Shown: piece after piece, positions 22,274 to 33,958 of the stretch
Layout: every line of letters starts with the position of its first letter
Numbering within the stretch: the first letter of the stretch is position 1
Origin: Nicotiana tabacum
Lineage: Eukaryota > Streptophyta > Magnoliopsida > Solanales > Solanaceae
Length of the DNA stretch: 64,000 nucleotides
Assembly (NCBI RefSeq): GCF_000715075.1
Contig: NC_134090.1
Coordinates: 45,324,792 to 45,388,791, forward strand
Direction: 5' to 3'
Position numbers and translations under genes: made by a program
The notes under the pieces: model-generated
Database searches by the model: none
The model's input: only the letters and a program-made list of their open reading frames with translations
What the model was told of the DNA's origin: nothing

Positions 22274-24154
22274 ATGTCTTCGTAAATTCCTCTGCCAACA
22301 TTTCCTATTCCGGAGGATAGTCCGATCTCGGCCATCCCAACTTCTGAGTCAGCAGATGTTGATGAAAATAGGATTATGCGTCTCCGTGTGATGGAAATGT
22401 GGGACTCCTGGGCAAACGGAAAAGAACCGCCAAATGCGATACCTGGATTCCCCGAGCTATTTCCCAGGGCAAGTGGGACCTCCAACATCCCCATAAGTTA
22501 TCCAAATATACTACTGGGATATCCTACCATTTTACCCCACTTTGCTGGAACACCTTCTGAGGCCCGCCCCCAGGTGTTAGCTTCAGGTGCGGCTTCAAAC
22601 ATATTCACCACGCCACCTTGTTCAGCTACGGCACAACCTGCTTTACCCAGACCTACATTCGATCCATCTTCCTTCACATTTCAAGCACCATCTTTCCCAC
22701 TGGAACCTACCCATTTTACTACCAATGCTTACCCTCAGCCGCCTCGGTACGAGTTTACCGCAGGGCAGGAGAAAACCACAAAACCCCTGAACAAGAGGAG
22801 ATTACCAGAAAGATGAGAAGCATGGAGCAAAGTCTCAAAAATATACAGGGTCTGAGTGTGTAGAAGAGCGTATCTTACGCTGACCTGTACATGTTCCCAC
22901 ATGTACATCTACCCTTGGGTTTCAAAACCCCGAAGTTTGAAAAATATGATGGTCATGGGGATCCCATTTCCCACCTCAAAAGGTACTGCAACCAACTGCG
23001 GGGAGCAGGCGGAAAAGAAGAACATCTCATGGATTATTTTGGAGTGAGTTTGGTCGACATTGCTTTTGAATGGTATATGGATCAAGATATATCTCGTTGG
23101 CATATATGGGACGACCTGGATCGGGACTTTGTCAGGCAGTTTCAATATAACATCGACATTGCCCCTGATAGGAATTCATTGTCAAATCTAAAGAAGTCCT
23201 CGGAGAGCTTCCGAGAGTATGCTATCAAATGGCACGAACAAGCGGCCGGAGTCAAACCTCCAATGGACAAAACAGAGGTGGTCTGTGTCTTCCTTCAAGC
23301 CCAAGAGGCTGATTATTATCAAAACATGATGTCTGTGATGGGTAAGCCATTTGCCGAAGCCATCAAAATCGGTGAAATGGTTGAAAATGGTTTGAAAATA
23401 GGGCGAATCTTGAGTCAATCCGCTATAAGGTCTACCTCCCAAGCAATCCAAGGCAGTCTAGAGGAGTAGCAAATCGAAAGAAGAAGGATGAAGCAGCAAT
23501 GACAACTTCAAGTGCAAGAAAACCCCGTCCACCCAAACCTCTTTTCTCTGAAAGAACCCCACAATATTACTATCCCCACCAAGATATGGCTTATGCTATG
23601 GTTCATCAGCCATACGTAGTGATGAATGCCCAACCCTACGTTAGGCCACAACAATAATTTAATCAGAACCGAGCTCAATTTCCCAGAAATCAACCTCCTC
23701 ACCAAGATCACTATAATCCCCAACCTCTATAGAATAACTTCCGTACCCAGGAACCACCCAAGATACCAAACTTCACACCCATCAGTGAGTCTTATTCCAT
23801 CATGTTCCCCAAACTTGTCCAAATGGGTTGTTGCAGCCTGTACCCCAAACCAGGCAGAACCCAGTGTCGCTCGCTTACAGAGCTGTTACTCGATGTGCCT
23901 ACCATTCTGGGGCAGAAGGGCATGATACAGATGACTGTTGGACCTTAAAGAGGGCTGTGGAAAATTTGATAGAACAAAATAGAATATTGCTAAAGGACGA
24001 AGACATTCCTAATGTAACCAACAATCCGTTACCGGCTCACAATAACGGGCCGGTTATTGGAATGATCTGTGAAGACAGAGAGTTTGGCCCAGCTCTAAAA
24101 GCCATCATTTCCATAGTCGATGTGGAAAAGAAGCCAAAATATGTCGCGAAATAA
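22274..24154 (+). pseudogene. E2 gag
   Basis: A candidate ATG at 22274 is followed after three codons by TAA. The reading then runs through DSPISAIPTSESADVDENR and a Pro-rich linker. After a frameshift near 22790 come TPEQEEITRKM and the capsid core: KFEKYDGHGDPISHLKRYC, DISRWHIWDDLDRDFV, SFREYAIKWHEQA, FAEAIKIGEMVENGL. TAG at 22861-22863 replaces an expected Gln, and another frame break follows 23469. A Tat-type Cys/His motif (CAYHSGAEGHDTDDCW) is near 23905-23945. Gag assembles the particle; here it could not be made full length. Confidence 0.88.
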
Positions 24155-24332
24155 GACAAGGGGGAGAAGAAGAGCAAACCTACCCCCCAGAATACAGAAA
24201 AGAAAATGGAAGTTGAAACTGGGGCAGCGCCCTCCAAAGATGTCGTTCTCTATGTTCCTCAAGGCCACAAGAAAGAACAGATGTCATTGAGTCCTCCTAG
24301 AATGATTGAGCTAAACAAGGGAGCTAAAATGT

Positions 24333-24896
24333 ATGTGCCTAATGTATGTGCCCAAGGGGACCTATGTGGTGCAGGGGCCAATAGTTCCACCAAGGCTGAA
24401 TGAGACCGTGGTTATTGGTCGCGCACCGCAGAGGCCCATGACAGATCCCACTGCCATTCCATGGAACTATAACAAAGCGGTAGTAACTTACAAAGACAAA
24501 GAGATCTCGGGAGAAGTTGAGGAAAATAACCCGGCTGAGAAGTACCTCAATCTGGAGGAAGTGAATAATGCCACAAAGAAGCGTTTCCCACCTAAGAAGC
24601 CAATGAATACTGAAGAAGCAGAAGCTTTCTTTCAGAAAATGAAAATGGCAGACTACGAGATAATCGACCAGCTCCGAAAGTCTCCTGCCCAAGTCTCCTT
24701 GTTGTCTTTGCTAATGAATTCAACTGAACATCAAAAAGTGTTGATCAAAACTCTTAATGAAGCATACGTACCCATTGAAACCACTATAGAACAGTTGGAG
24801 AGGATGACAAAAAGGTTTTTTGCAGTCAATCAAATCTCTTTCAGCAAGAATGATTTGCCCCGGAAGGGGTTGCACACAATAAAGCCCTTCACCTAA
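24333..24896 (+). pseudogene. E2 gag-protease linker region
   Basis: This is an open stretch of about 185 residues (VVIGRAPQRPMTDPTAIPWN, EEAEAFFQKMKMADYEIIDQ, RKSPAQVSLLSLLMNSTEHQ). It is the conserved linker preceding the protease in Tat-type Gag-Pol. No enzyme motif is visible. It ends in TAA shortly before the protease. Confidence 0.75.
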
Positions 24897-25195
24897 CAGT
24901 TAAATGCGAAGGGTATTATGTGAAAAGGGTCATGCTAGATGGCGGTTCTAGGGTAGATATTTTCCCTCTCTCAACTTTGCAAGGCATGGAAATCGGTACT
25001 GAAAGAATCAGACCTAACAACATCTGTATGCGTGCTTTTGATGGCATAAAGAGAGATACAATAGGCGAGATTGATTTGATTCTGACTATTGGCCCGGTGG
25101 ACTTCGAGGTGACCTTTCAGGTCTTGGACATGGATACTTCCTATAATTTCCTCTTGGAAAAGCCGTGGATTCACGCATCAGGGGCTGTTCCATGA
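24897..25195 (+). pseudogene. E2 retropepsin-like aspartic protease, C-terminally cut
   Basis: The active-site motif VMLDGGSRVDIFPLSTLQ is at about 24930, followed by RAFDGIKRDTIGEIDL and the flap-distal LDMDTSYNFLLEKPWIH. The reading ends at TGA just after SGAVP, at the place where the RT linker begins in autonomous relatives. Nothing resembling RT, RNase H or integrase follows, so this is the last coding domain of E2. Confidence 0.85.
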
Positions 25196-25726
25196 AATCA
25201 GAGTTATTGAAAATGAAAAAAATCCAAAGTCAAAAGCCCCTAGAGGCATTATAAAATGAAAGGGCCAAAGCCCCATGCGGGTTAGCCATCGTGAGAAATT
25301 TTGAAAAGTTGAGTTCCTCGATTTTAGGAGAGAGATAAATCTTTAGAAAAGCCAGCAAGCAGCAGAGGTTCTCACCAAAAGAGAAGGGCCGAGATCAAGT
25401 GATCAAAACAATCAAGGCCACAAAACCAACCACCGTTTCAAACTAACAATTGATTTTGTTTGAAAAATTTGAAACAGGTGCCCTCCAAAGCAACCGTGCA
25501 AGAAGCATGTGTAACAAAAAAAAAAGAAAGGGAAAAAAGAAGTGCGCAAGTGCTAGAAATAGCTTTGCAGCAACAATCCATAAAAAGGAAAGTCCCGTCC
25601 AACTTTTTTTCCGTATTTACTCATTCCATGAAATAAAAAAAAAAGGAAAATGAAATGAAAAAGAGAGATAAGAAGAAAATCCAAAAATTGTAGTTCAGAA
25701 TCCCCAATCTCAATCTTTTACGCTTT
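25196..25726 (+). other. E2 non-coding stretch after the protease
   Basis: About 0.5 kb, A- and G-rich with several poly-A runs. No RT motif was found in any frame. It joins the truncated protease to the tandem array and probably marks the deletion that removed most of pol. Confidence 0.6.
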
Positions 25727-27005
25727 TCTAATATAGGGATCCAATCCCTAGTTGAGATTTTTAGGCATAGGGCCTCCATTCCCTAGTCGCCTTTTGCCAA
25801 CATTAGGGCTCCAATCCCTAAGTTGAGATTTTAGACATAATGCCTCCATTCCCTAGTCGCCTTGTTGCCAACATTATAGTTCCAATCCCTAAGTTGAGAT
25901 TTTTAGACATAAGGCCTCCATTTCCTAGTCACCTTTATTGCCAACATTACGGCTCCAATCCCTAAGTTGAGATTTTTAGACATAGGGCCTCCATTCCCTA
26001 GTCGCCTTTTTGCCAACATTAGGGCTCCAATCCCTAAGTTGAGATTTTAGACATAGGGCCTCCATTCCCTAGTCGCCTTTATTGCCAACATTAGGACTCC
26101 AATCCCTAAGTTGAGATTTTTAGACATAGGGCCTCCATTCCCTAGTCATCTTTATTGCCAACATTAGGGCTCCAATCCCTAAGTTGAGATTTTTAGACAT
26201 AGGGCCTCTATTCCCTAATTGCCTTTTTTGCCAACATTAGAGCTCCAATTCCTAAGTTGAGATTTTAGACATAAAGCCTCCATTCCCTAGTCGCCTTTTT
26301 GCCAACATTAGGGCTCCAATCCCTAAGTTGAGATTTTTAGACATAGGACCTCCATTCCCTAGTCTCCTTTATTGCCAACATTAGGGCTCCAATCCCTAAG
26401 TTGAGATTTCTAGACATAGTGCATCCATTCCCTAGTCGCCTTTATTGCCAATATTAGGGCTTCAATCCCTAAGTTGAGATTTTTAGACATAGGGCCTCTA
26501 TTCCCTAGTCGCCCTTTTGCCAGCATTAGGGCTCTAATCCCTGAGTTGAGATTTTTAGACATAGGGCCTCCATTCTCTAGTCGCCTTTTTGCCAACATTA
26601 GGGCTCCAACCCCTGAGTTGAGATTTTTAGACATAGGGCCTCCATTCCCTAGTCGCCTTTTGCCAACATTAGGGCTCCAATCCCTGAGTTGAGATTTTTA
26701 GACATAGGGCCTCCATTCCCTAGTCGCCTTTTGCCAACATTAGGGCTCCAATCCCTAAGTTGAGATTTTTAGACTAGAGCCTCCATTCTCTAGTCGCCTT
26801 TTTGCCAACATTAGGGCTCCAATCCCTGAGTTGAGATTTTTAGACATAGGGCCTCCATTCCCGAGTCGCCTTTTTGCCAACATTAGGGCTCCAATCCCTA
26901 AGTTGAGATTTTTAGACATAGGACCTCCATTCCCTAGTCACATTTTGCCAACATTAGGGCTCCATTCCCTAGTTGAGAATTTTAGATATAGGGTTTCATT
27001 CCCTA
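25727..27005 (+). repeat. 72-bp tandem array in the E2 3' region (about 17-18 copies)
   Basis: The unit is close to TTAGGGCTCCAATCCCTAA, GTTGAGATTTTTAGACA, TAGGGCCTCCATTCCCTA, GTCGCCTTTTTGCCAACA. Copies differ by single bases and by T-run length. Each unit holds two short inverted repeats, TTAGGG...CCCTAA and TAGGG...CCCTA. Hypervariable 3' untranslated regions of Ogre/Tat elements are known to carry such arrays and to seed satellite DNA. The unit number is counted by length and is approximate. Confidence 0.92.
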
Positions 27006-27747
27006 ATCTTTCCTCCTAAAGATACAATCCTTATTTTATCACTTAAAAAAAAAACTAGATTTTAATTACAATTAACTCACGAAATTTTCCTAGTAAAAAC
27101 TGGGGCAGAAAAATATTGTTCGTTTGTTTGTTTTAGTGTCCGAGCAGGTTTGACCTCGAGGCACAGGATTCGAGATGACCAAAAGAATGAGTCTCAATCC
27201 AGAATAAAAAAAAGAAGAAAAAGAACAAAAGAAGTGAATTCAAAAGGTTGAAGCGGAGAAAGATGCGGACTGCTCGAGATATGATTGAAGTCACAAGCTT
27301 CGCATGTCCCACCTTGATCCAAAGCTGAAGAAAGAACCAACACCTACAGCTGACAAACATCAAAATTCAGATCGGAGTCCACAACAAGAACCAGCTAAGA
27401 CTCAAGATCAAGCTTCAAGAGATTTATAGATAGGATTTTTGTAACTCGTAGTTGATAGGCTTAGCTAGTTTAGCTTTTTATTTTCCATTTTTGGTGTAAT
27501 AAGGAGTTCAGCAAGCAGTAGCAGCAGCAGCAATAGTGAAATCACAGCTTTTCGGTAGTCCCAGCTACCAAAACTTCCAGAACTACACTGACCTAATTCC
27601 TTTATAGCCAAGGATATGTATGCAACCTTTGAAGCAAGGTTCGGTCAGACTCTTTTCAAAAATGCTTCTCATGGAGCGTCAAACGGGCAAAAATCCCTCA
27701 TAATTGCTCATTCTATCTTTACACGAAAATCCTTCGTGTCTCCGAGC
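27006..27747 (+). other. E2 3' region between the array and the polypurine tract
   Basis: About 0.74 kb without coding. It contains AAAACTGGGGCAGAAA at about 27098, a GCAGTAGCAGCAGCAGCA run near 27515, and the terminal TCCGAGCAAAGAGGGGCAGT. Probably the conserved 3' untranslated part of the element RNA. Confidence 0.6.
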
Positions 27748-27760
27748 AAAGAGGGGCAGT
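27748..27760 (+). promoter_or_regulatory. E2 polypurine tract
   Basis: AAAGAGGGGCAGT lies directly before the TG of the 3' LTR and is the expected second-strand primer. Confidence 0.8.
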
Positions 27761-30700
27761 TGTGAGCACGTGATTTTTGCCTCACATGAATTACTCCTAC
27801 AGAATCCCAAAATTAGATTTTTTAATTATTTGTTATTTTAGGAATTATTGTAGAATTCTTCTAATTATTCGCATTCTTTGCGTGCATGTTTAATTTTAGT
27901 TAATTCATAAAAAATACAAAAAAATACATTGCATTTGCATTTAGGATTTAATTTCACATTTTTAGATTAATTAGTAAATTAGTTTGTTTTACAAAAAAAT
28001 GGAAAATCAAAAAAAAACTTATTTTTGCATTTTTATTGTTTAATTTGGAATTTTGGTAGTTTTTTTAATTTGGTATTTAATTAAATTGTAGTAATTATTA
28101 TTTAGAGATAATTAATTTAATTTGGTAGGTTAATTTGGTTTAGGGATTAATTTAGGCTTTATTTGTAATTTTGAAAAGAAAAAGAGTTTTGAAATAAAAG
28201 AAAAAAGGAAAAGAATTGAAAAGATTCTGATTTTGGGGCCAAATATATTTAAAATCCCTCAGGCCCAAACAATTACACCTTAAAACTCCAAAATCCCAAA
28301 TCAGCGAGTTTAATGAAGATTTGAGGTTGACATTGACCTTATTCGTGTGTTTTTGTTTAAGAACACATTAAGGCCCATTTCGGTCAAAATAGAGAGCCCG
28401 ACAGGTAATTTCAAGATTTGTTCCGGCTGGTTCTTAGGTATTTTTATCTTTCTTTGTTCTTCCTTCCTTTTTTCTTCTTCTTTTGTTTCGTTTAAGGTTC
28501 CAGTTCTTCATCTTCTCGTTTCGTCTCTTCTGTTTTGTCTCTATTATTTTTCGTTTTTAAGTCATTTCTGCTTGCATGCTTTAAATTAATGTTATTAGTT
28601 TAGGTTTGTTTTAATTTCTTTGTTTCTTTGGTGTTATTTCGTTTTTTTTGGTTTTCAATAAAAGAAGTTCTGAGTTTCCCTTGGAAAATCCTACTGGGCT
28701 CATTAAATTCAGGTTTCATGATTTGAATTTAGGTTTTGTTAAGCAGAGACCCAGGGAAAAGGGATTCAATCGGTTTGGCAAGCCCAACTCTAGAACTTGG
28801 ACCTTGGGTCAATTTGACCCACGACCCGTTTGGGTTCCTGGGGGTAAAAACAGGGGTCCTAAGGGGTAGTTTAGGAATTTAGGCTAGGGAATATATTTGT
28901 AACTGATTGAGGAAACCTCCTGGAAGGTGGGGTTGGAACTTATGTGAAAATCTGGTTTTTAAACTAAGGGTACTTGAGCAAAAATAAAAATTTGAAAAGG
29001 ATAGAAGTGCAAAACTGAATTCATTTTTCTGTTGCCCTAAGGCTTGCCTATAAAGGCATAGTTTCTTCTTTAGCAAAAAAAAAAATCAATCGGACACTAA
29101 AAAAATACCAAAAATTGAGGAAATAGTCGAGTATTCTCTCAAGTGAAAATTTGGAATAGGGTCGAGAATCTGAAGCTTGTTGTGCACTGTTCCATTGCTG
29201 TTGCAATATTACTGCTGTTGGCTGAACTTCCGATCATTAACTACATCTTCTTCTTCTATTTGATTGTTGTATTCAGGTATTCACTACACTTCTTAGTGTA
29301 TGAAAATGGAGGAACATGAAGCTTGTTTGATTGAGCTGGAAATTTGTAACAAATCAGTTGGTTAAATGCTATTTCTGCACCCCTTAAATTAGCTGATTTC
29401 TGCATTCTAGTTTAGTTTTCTATTATGTGTACATTTGACCATTTTGTTGTTAATTCTTCTTGAGTTTTGAAAGTTTCAGGTAGTTACTCTAATTTAGATG
29501 ATTTGTTTGTTAAAAGGATTGAAACTTTGTTGAATATGGGGACTTCTGTTTCTTCTGTATATTTAAGTGCTAAAGAAGCCAATGTAAGATTTGGAAATCT
29601 CGTTTGACTTGCTTAAGAATCCCCTACTGAATCCATCTTTTCAGGTATGTGAATATGTTTGAAATCCCATCAAGTGTTGTGATGAAAATTGGAGTAAGAG
29701 CTGACTATATTTTGATAGTAATCCCAATGGGGTGATTGATTATAATGTTCTGAGATAAATTCACTAGGTGTATTTGCCTTAACAATGGCTAGTAATAATT
29801 CTGATCTTCAAGTTTATGTGGTTTGTATGTCCTTTGATCCTAAAACTCCTATTTTGTCTTGAAAAAAGAAAAAGGGCATGCTCTTGTATATCTTTATTAT
29901 AAAAGCAGTTTTTATATAAATTTGAAATGGTTAAGTATAGTTTGTGTGGCTTGAGTTTGGGGTGTTAAAGGGTAAAATAAGCTGCATACGAGCTATTGCT
30001 GATCAAGGATTGTATTTTCATTTTTTTTTGAATGTGCTCTGTACTTGTTCAATTATTGACAATATTTGTGCAAACTTTTAAATCTTTTGTAAAAAGTAGT
30101 TTTTGTCTTAAGTGTTAATGCTGAATCGTGAACTGCGCCGTTAGCATTGGCCCAGTTATGCCAAAGTTCTCCTCGGCGATTTATATTCTCTATATGGGCC
30201 GTATGTTGAGCCCTTTTGTTGCCTTCGCGCTAGTTATGGAATTGGCGAGTGTCAACTGGGCTTCCAGTCGACTTATGCCTTCTTGTGATAACCAAATGCC
30301 TGTTCTATTTAGTGTCAACCAATTAGCTACTAAAGTTTGGTTTAGACACTTGATCAAAATGAATTAGGAACTCCCTTAGCCTTTCAATCAATTAATTAGG
30401 TCCTTAATTAGCGAGGTGTGTCGTGCCAAATAAAATCTCAAAACGCATGACCCTCGTTTAATTAATTTTAATTCTTAAAAATCGAGGCGTGCCATTTAGT
30501 TGAATTTTTCATGGCCCTCGCAAATTTGAAAGTGCGTAGTTGCTTTAGGCACATTATTTTAAAAATTAATTTCCTAAACTCGGGTGTGCATTTCATGTGA
30601 CCCAAATTCAAATCTCAACAACGTTAAATAAAATGTGTCGTGGATCGCGGGTGCATTTCATGTGGCGTGATTCAAAAACGTGTTTTAGATAACGTTGAAT

Positions 30701-31082
30701 TTTTCTAAAATTAATTAAAAGCGGTTATTAATTTAAAATTACACCATAGGCTAAAACATGTATTAAAAATAGATAATAGGCCAATTATGATAGTTTAAGC
30801 GATCGTGCTCGAACCACGTAATCCGGGGGTGTCTAACACCTTCCCTCGGGTTAACAGAATTCCTTATTCAGAATTTTTGGTTCGCAGATTTCAAAAGGAA
30901 AGTCAAATTTTCCTCGATTTGGGATTCTAAAATAAACCGGTGGCTTGGGACACCAGAAAACAAACCATCCCAAGTGGCGACTCTGAATAAATTAAATAAA
31001 TAATCATATTTCGAATAATGTCACTTAAAGTGGACAAACTCCCTTATATATACCTTCGGGTGTATAAAAAAGAGGTGTGACA
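27761..31082 (+). mobile_element. E2 3' LTR (3,322 bp)
   Basis: It matches 15104-18442 with many scattered substitutions and small indels, starting TGTGAGCACGTGA and ending AAGAGGTGTGACA. It is followed by the target duplication GTGAT (31083-31087) and the rest of the Harbinger transposase tail. Confidence 0.92.
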
Positions 31083-31087
31083 GTGAT

Positions 31088-31626
31088 AGAAGTAGAGATG
31101 AAATTTTTGAGAAGTATTATCATGTGTGAGTGACTTTACTTATTATTTCATGATGGATTATCAATATATAGTAATTTGTGGATAGACTTCTAATTTATAC
31201 TGAATGATGTTATTTTAATTATTTAAATCATCATATAAAAATAAGTAATTATACTGGATGATATCATATACTTTAGTATAACTATATATGTAAAATTGAT
31301 TTAAATCTTTAATATATTTTTGTTTACTTTATGTTTTATATTTTAATTAAATAAAATAAAAAATAATAAAAATCTCTTACGATAAATACTTAAGTTTATT
31401 TTTATATTTAAAAGAATTATACGACCTTGGTATTATCCTTTTTGGTAATTTGACACTTAAAAGCACTTTTTGAAATGATTGGCCAAACATAAATTATTTG
31501 CCAAATGTTGCAAAAAATACTTCTTAAATGAATTGGCCAAACACAAACAGTTTTTTTTCAAAAGAACTTTTTAAAAAAGTACTTCTGAAAAAAGTACTTT
31601 TCAAAATAAGCACATTTTGGCAACTT
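31088..31626. other. Right part of the split PIF/Harbinger element
   Basis: It starts with about 13 codons of transposase tail ending in TGA, then AT-rich sequence and subterminal motifs AAAAGCACTTTTTGAAA and AAAAAAGTACTT. It leads to the right terminus at 31627-31640. No other coding is seen. Confidence 0.65.
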
Positions 31627-32379
31627 GGCCAAATGGACTCTTAGTCTCATAGGGGGTTGACGTAATTGTCACGACCCAGATTTTTCACCTTCGGGAGTCG
31701 TGATAATGCCTACAAATGTGAGCTAGGCTAGCCAATTATCGAACAGATTATCTTTATCCATTTTTATACCCTTTTAGCATTTATAAAGCAATAATGAGAA
31801 AAATAGCGAAAATTTCATTAAGCGGAAGAAATGTAGTAAAATATCTGAAATATAAAACTAATACAACTGTTTAAGCCTTAATCACCCAGAACTGGTGTCA
31901 CAGTACCATAGAAGATCTAAGAGTGCTAAATACAAAGTCTGAAAATAAAGATACACTGTTTTCGAATAAAAGAAATGAAACAGGAAATAAAGGGATAGAG
32001 GGAGACGCTAGGGCCCTGCGGACGCCTACAGGTTTACCTTGGACCTCCGCGTGAACTGAAGGTAGCCACCCAATCTACGATCCAAAAGCTGCTCCGGGAT
32101 CTGCATATAGTGCAGAGTGTAGTATCCGCACAACCGACCCAATGTGCTGGTAAGTGCCTAGCCTAACCTCGGCGAAGTAGTGATGAGGCTAGGACCAGAC
32201 TACCACATAAATATGTGCAATTCAACTATATACAACGGAAAAGAAGAACAGAAATATACAATCAAATATGGGAGGGGTAGCATGTTGCGGGGGAGATATC
32301 AATTCAGAATAGAAAACAATAGGTAATTGATGAAAATAGTAAATCTCGGATATCAACAAAGAACCAGAAATCAATAAGT

Positions 32380-32650
32380 GCACGGCATTACCCTTCGTGC
32401 TTTTACTCTCGTCCTAACCAAAGCAATCAAGTAATGAAAATGTGCACGGCATCACCCTTCATGCTTTTACTATCGTCCTCACCATATAATCAATATAATC
32501 GGCACAAAATGGTACATCATGTGGCACGACATCACCCTTCGTGCTTTACACTCTTTCCTCATAAATCATACACGGCATCACCCTTCGTGCTTTATCACCC
32601 TCTCACCAAACAATACATGACATTACCCTTCGTGCTTTAACTCTCTTCCT
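32380..32650. repeat. Tandem hairpin sub-repeats in the E3 LTR
   Basis: Five imperfect units of about 45-80 bases are built on GCACGGCATCACCCTTCGTGC followed by TTTAACTCTCTTCCTCACC. The core is itself a stem-loop with GCACG pairing with CGTGC. The matching array is at about 40600-40880 in the other LTR, where some units have lost the stem (GCACGACATCACCTTTCATGC). Confidence 0.8.
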
Positions 32651-33689
32651 CATCCAAACAACAATCACAATCAATAGGGCAAGGAAATAAATGAAGTTAC
32701 AATAAGAATCTCGGCAAGGGATCAATAATTCAACAACAAGTCCCGGCAAGGGACAACATCAAAACAACAACAATATCCCGGTAAGGGAGGCATTCTTTTC
32801 TCTTTTTCACTTTTACTTCACAACTCACTTTACAATTTGAGCCAATGCTCTAATAGGGTTCAATTTACCTCTTACACTTTCACATTTCATTATACGACTT
32901 GAGCTAACGCTCCACAATATTCAAATGCCACAATTACTTCCACAAACATTGCCAACAATAGAAATAATCACCAAAGCATGAACAATACAACGAAGTCATA
33001 AAAATTACAATATAAGACTCACATGCATGTTTGACACCAACGTATAGATACTCGTCACCATGCCTATACGTCGTACTCGACAAACACCACGTAGCAAATA
33101 GGACTCGACTCCTAATCCCTCAAGCTAAGGTTAAACCAAACATTTACCTCGATGCCTCGAACACAATTCACATCTCAACTATCGCTTTACCCCTTGATTC
33201 CACCACCAATTCGCTCATATCTAGCCACAAGTTACTTAATTACATCAATAAACGCTAAATGAATCAACCCCAATGCATGAAAATGAGTTTTCCAAAGTTT
33301 TACCCAAAAAGTCAAAAATCACCCCCGGGACCACATGGTCAAAACCCAAGGTTCGAACCAAAACCCGATTACCCATTCCCCCTCGATCCCAAATATATAA
33401 TTTATTTTGAAATCGGACCTCAAATCGAGGTCCACATCCCCTTTTTTGAAAAACCTAGGTTCTACCCAAAACACCCAATTTCCCCCATGAAAATCCGTAA
33501 TTTGAGTTGGAATCAAATTTGAGTTGAAAAACCTAGGTTCTACCCAAAACACCCAAGATGTTGATGATTGAAGAAAACGAGTTAAAATTGACTTAAAATC
33601 GATTTGGAAGAAGAGTCGTCTTTGAAAAATCGCCCAAGAGTGTTTTGGTTTTGAAAGAGTGAAAAATGGGAGTTTTTCGGCTAAGTATA

Positions 33690-33958
33690 AAAATTTGAGG
33701 TTGCAGATAGGGGAATTGCGACCAGGGTTTGCAATTGCGAACCCCGACCTCTGCTATGTTGGGAATTGCGAACAACCTCTGGCATTTGCGAGCTGGGACT
33801 TGCGAAGATCGCGTCGCATTTGCGACTATTGGGTAGGAGGGGAGGCATCACATTTGCGATAGATTTCCTCGCAATTGCGAGGTAGCTGGCCTGGGCCATT
33901 GTTCGCATTTACGACAAGGCCTTCGCATTTGCGAGCTAGGCTTCGCAAATGCGAAGCC
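33690..33958. repeat. TTGCGA/CGCAAA-rich array, present in one E3 LTR only
   Basis: About 15 copies of GCAATTGCGA or GCATTTGCGA in both orientations, CpG-rich against an AT-rich background. It ends in the near-perfect palindrome GGCTTCGCAAATGCGAAGCC (33939-33958). The other LTR goes straight from AGTATAAAAA to AAGCCTGTAGG at about 41860, so the array was lost there by deletion. Confidence 0.8.

Larger units (their letters stand above)
15104..31082 (+). mobile_element. E2: Ogre/Tat-like Ty3/gypsy element with ORF1, gag and protease but no RT, RNase H or integrase
   Basis: It is 15,979 bp, flanked by GTGAT (15099-15103 and 31083-31087). LTRs of 3,339 and 3,322 bp run from TGTGA to GTGTGACA. 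Plus-strand order: LTR, PBS like tRNA-Arg, ORF1 (mobile-domain-like plus coiled coil), gag, retropepsin, 0.5 kb without coding, a 72-bp tandem array, a 0.75-kb 3' region, polypurine tract, LTR. An extra ORF upstream of gag and a long repeat-bearing 3' region are hallmarks of the Ogre group within Tat. The protease reading stops at the point where RT would be expected to follow. LTR divergence is visibly greater than in E1, so E2 is older. Confidence 0.92.
14018..31640. mobile_element. PIF/Harbinger-type transposon, split by retrotransposon E2
   Basis: The left terminus GAGCCTGTTTGGCC (14018-14031) and the right terminus GGCCAAATGGACTC (31627-31640) are inverted repeats matching at 11 of 14 bases. 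Both are flanked by TTA (14015-14017 and 31641-31643), the classic PIF/Harbinger duplication. Subterminal AAAAAGTACTTTT motifs occur at both ends. E2 with its GTGAT duplication occupies 15104-31087, so the original transposon was about 1.64 kb. It carries only the transposase C-terminus, so it was already an internally deleted derivative when E2 landed. Confidence 0.75.

Noticed and set aside
25727..27005. Interstitial telomere because of TTAGGG and CCCTAA in each unit
   Set aside because: The hexamers occur once per 72-bp unit as stem arms and are not tandem; most plants, including Solanaceae such as tobacco, use TTTAGGG.
25727..27005. CRISPR-like array
   Set aside because: There are no variable spacers between constant repeats; the whole unit repeats, in a plant retrotransposon 3' region.
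26410..27019. Repeat protein with RFLDIGPPFPS units
   Set aside because: It is a translation of the 72-bp array; frames open only because unit length is a multiple of three.
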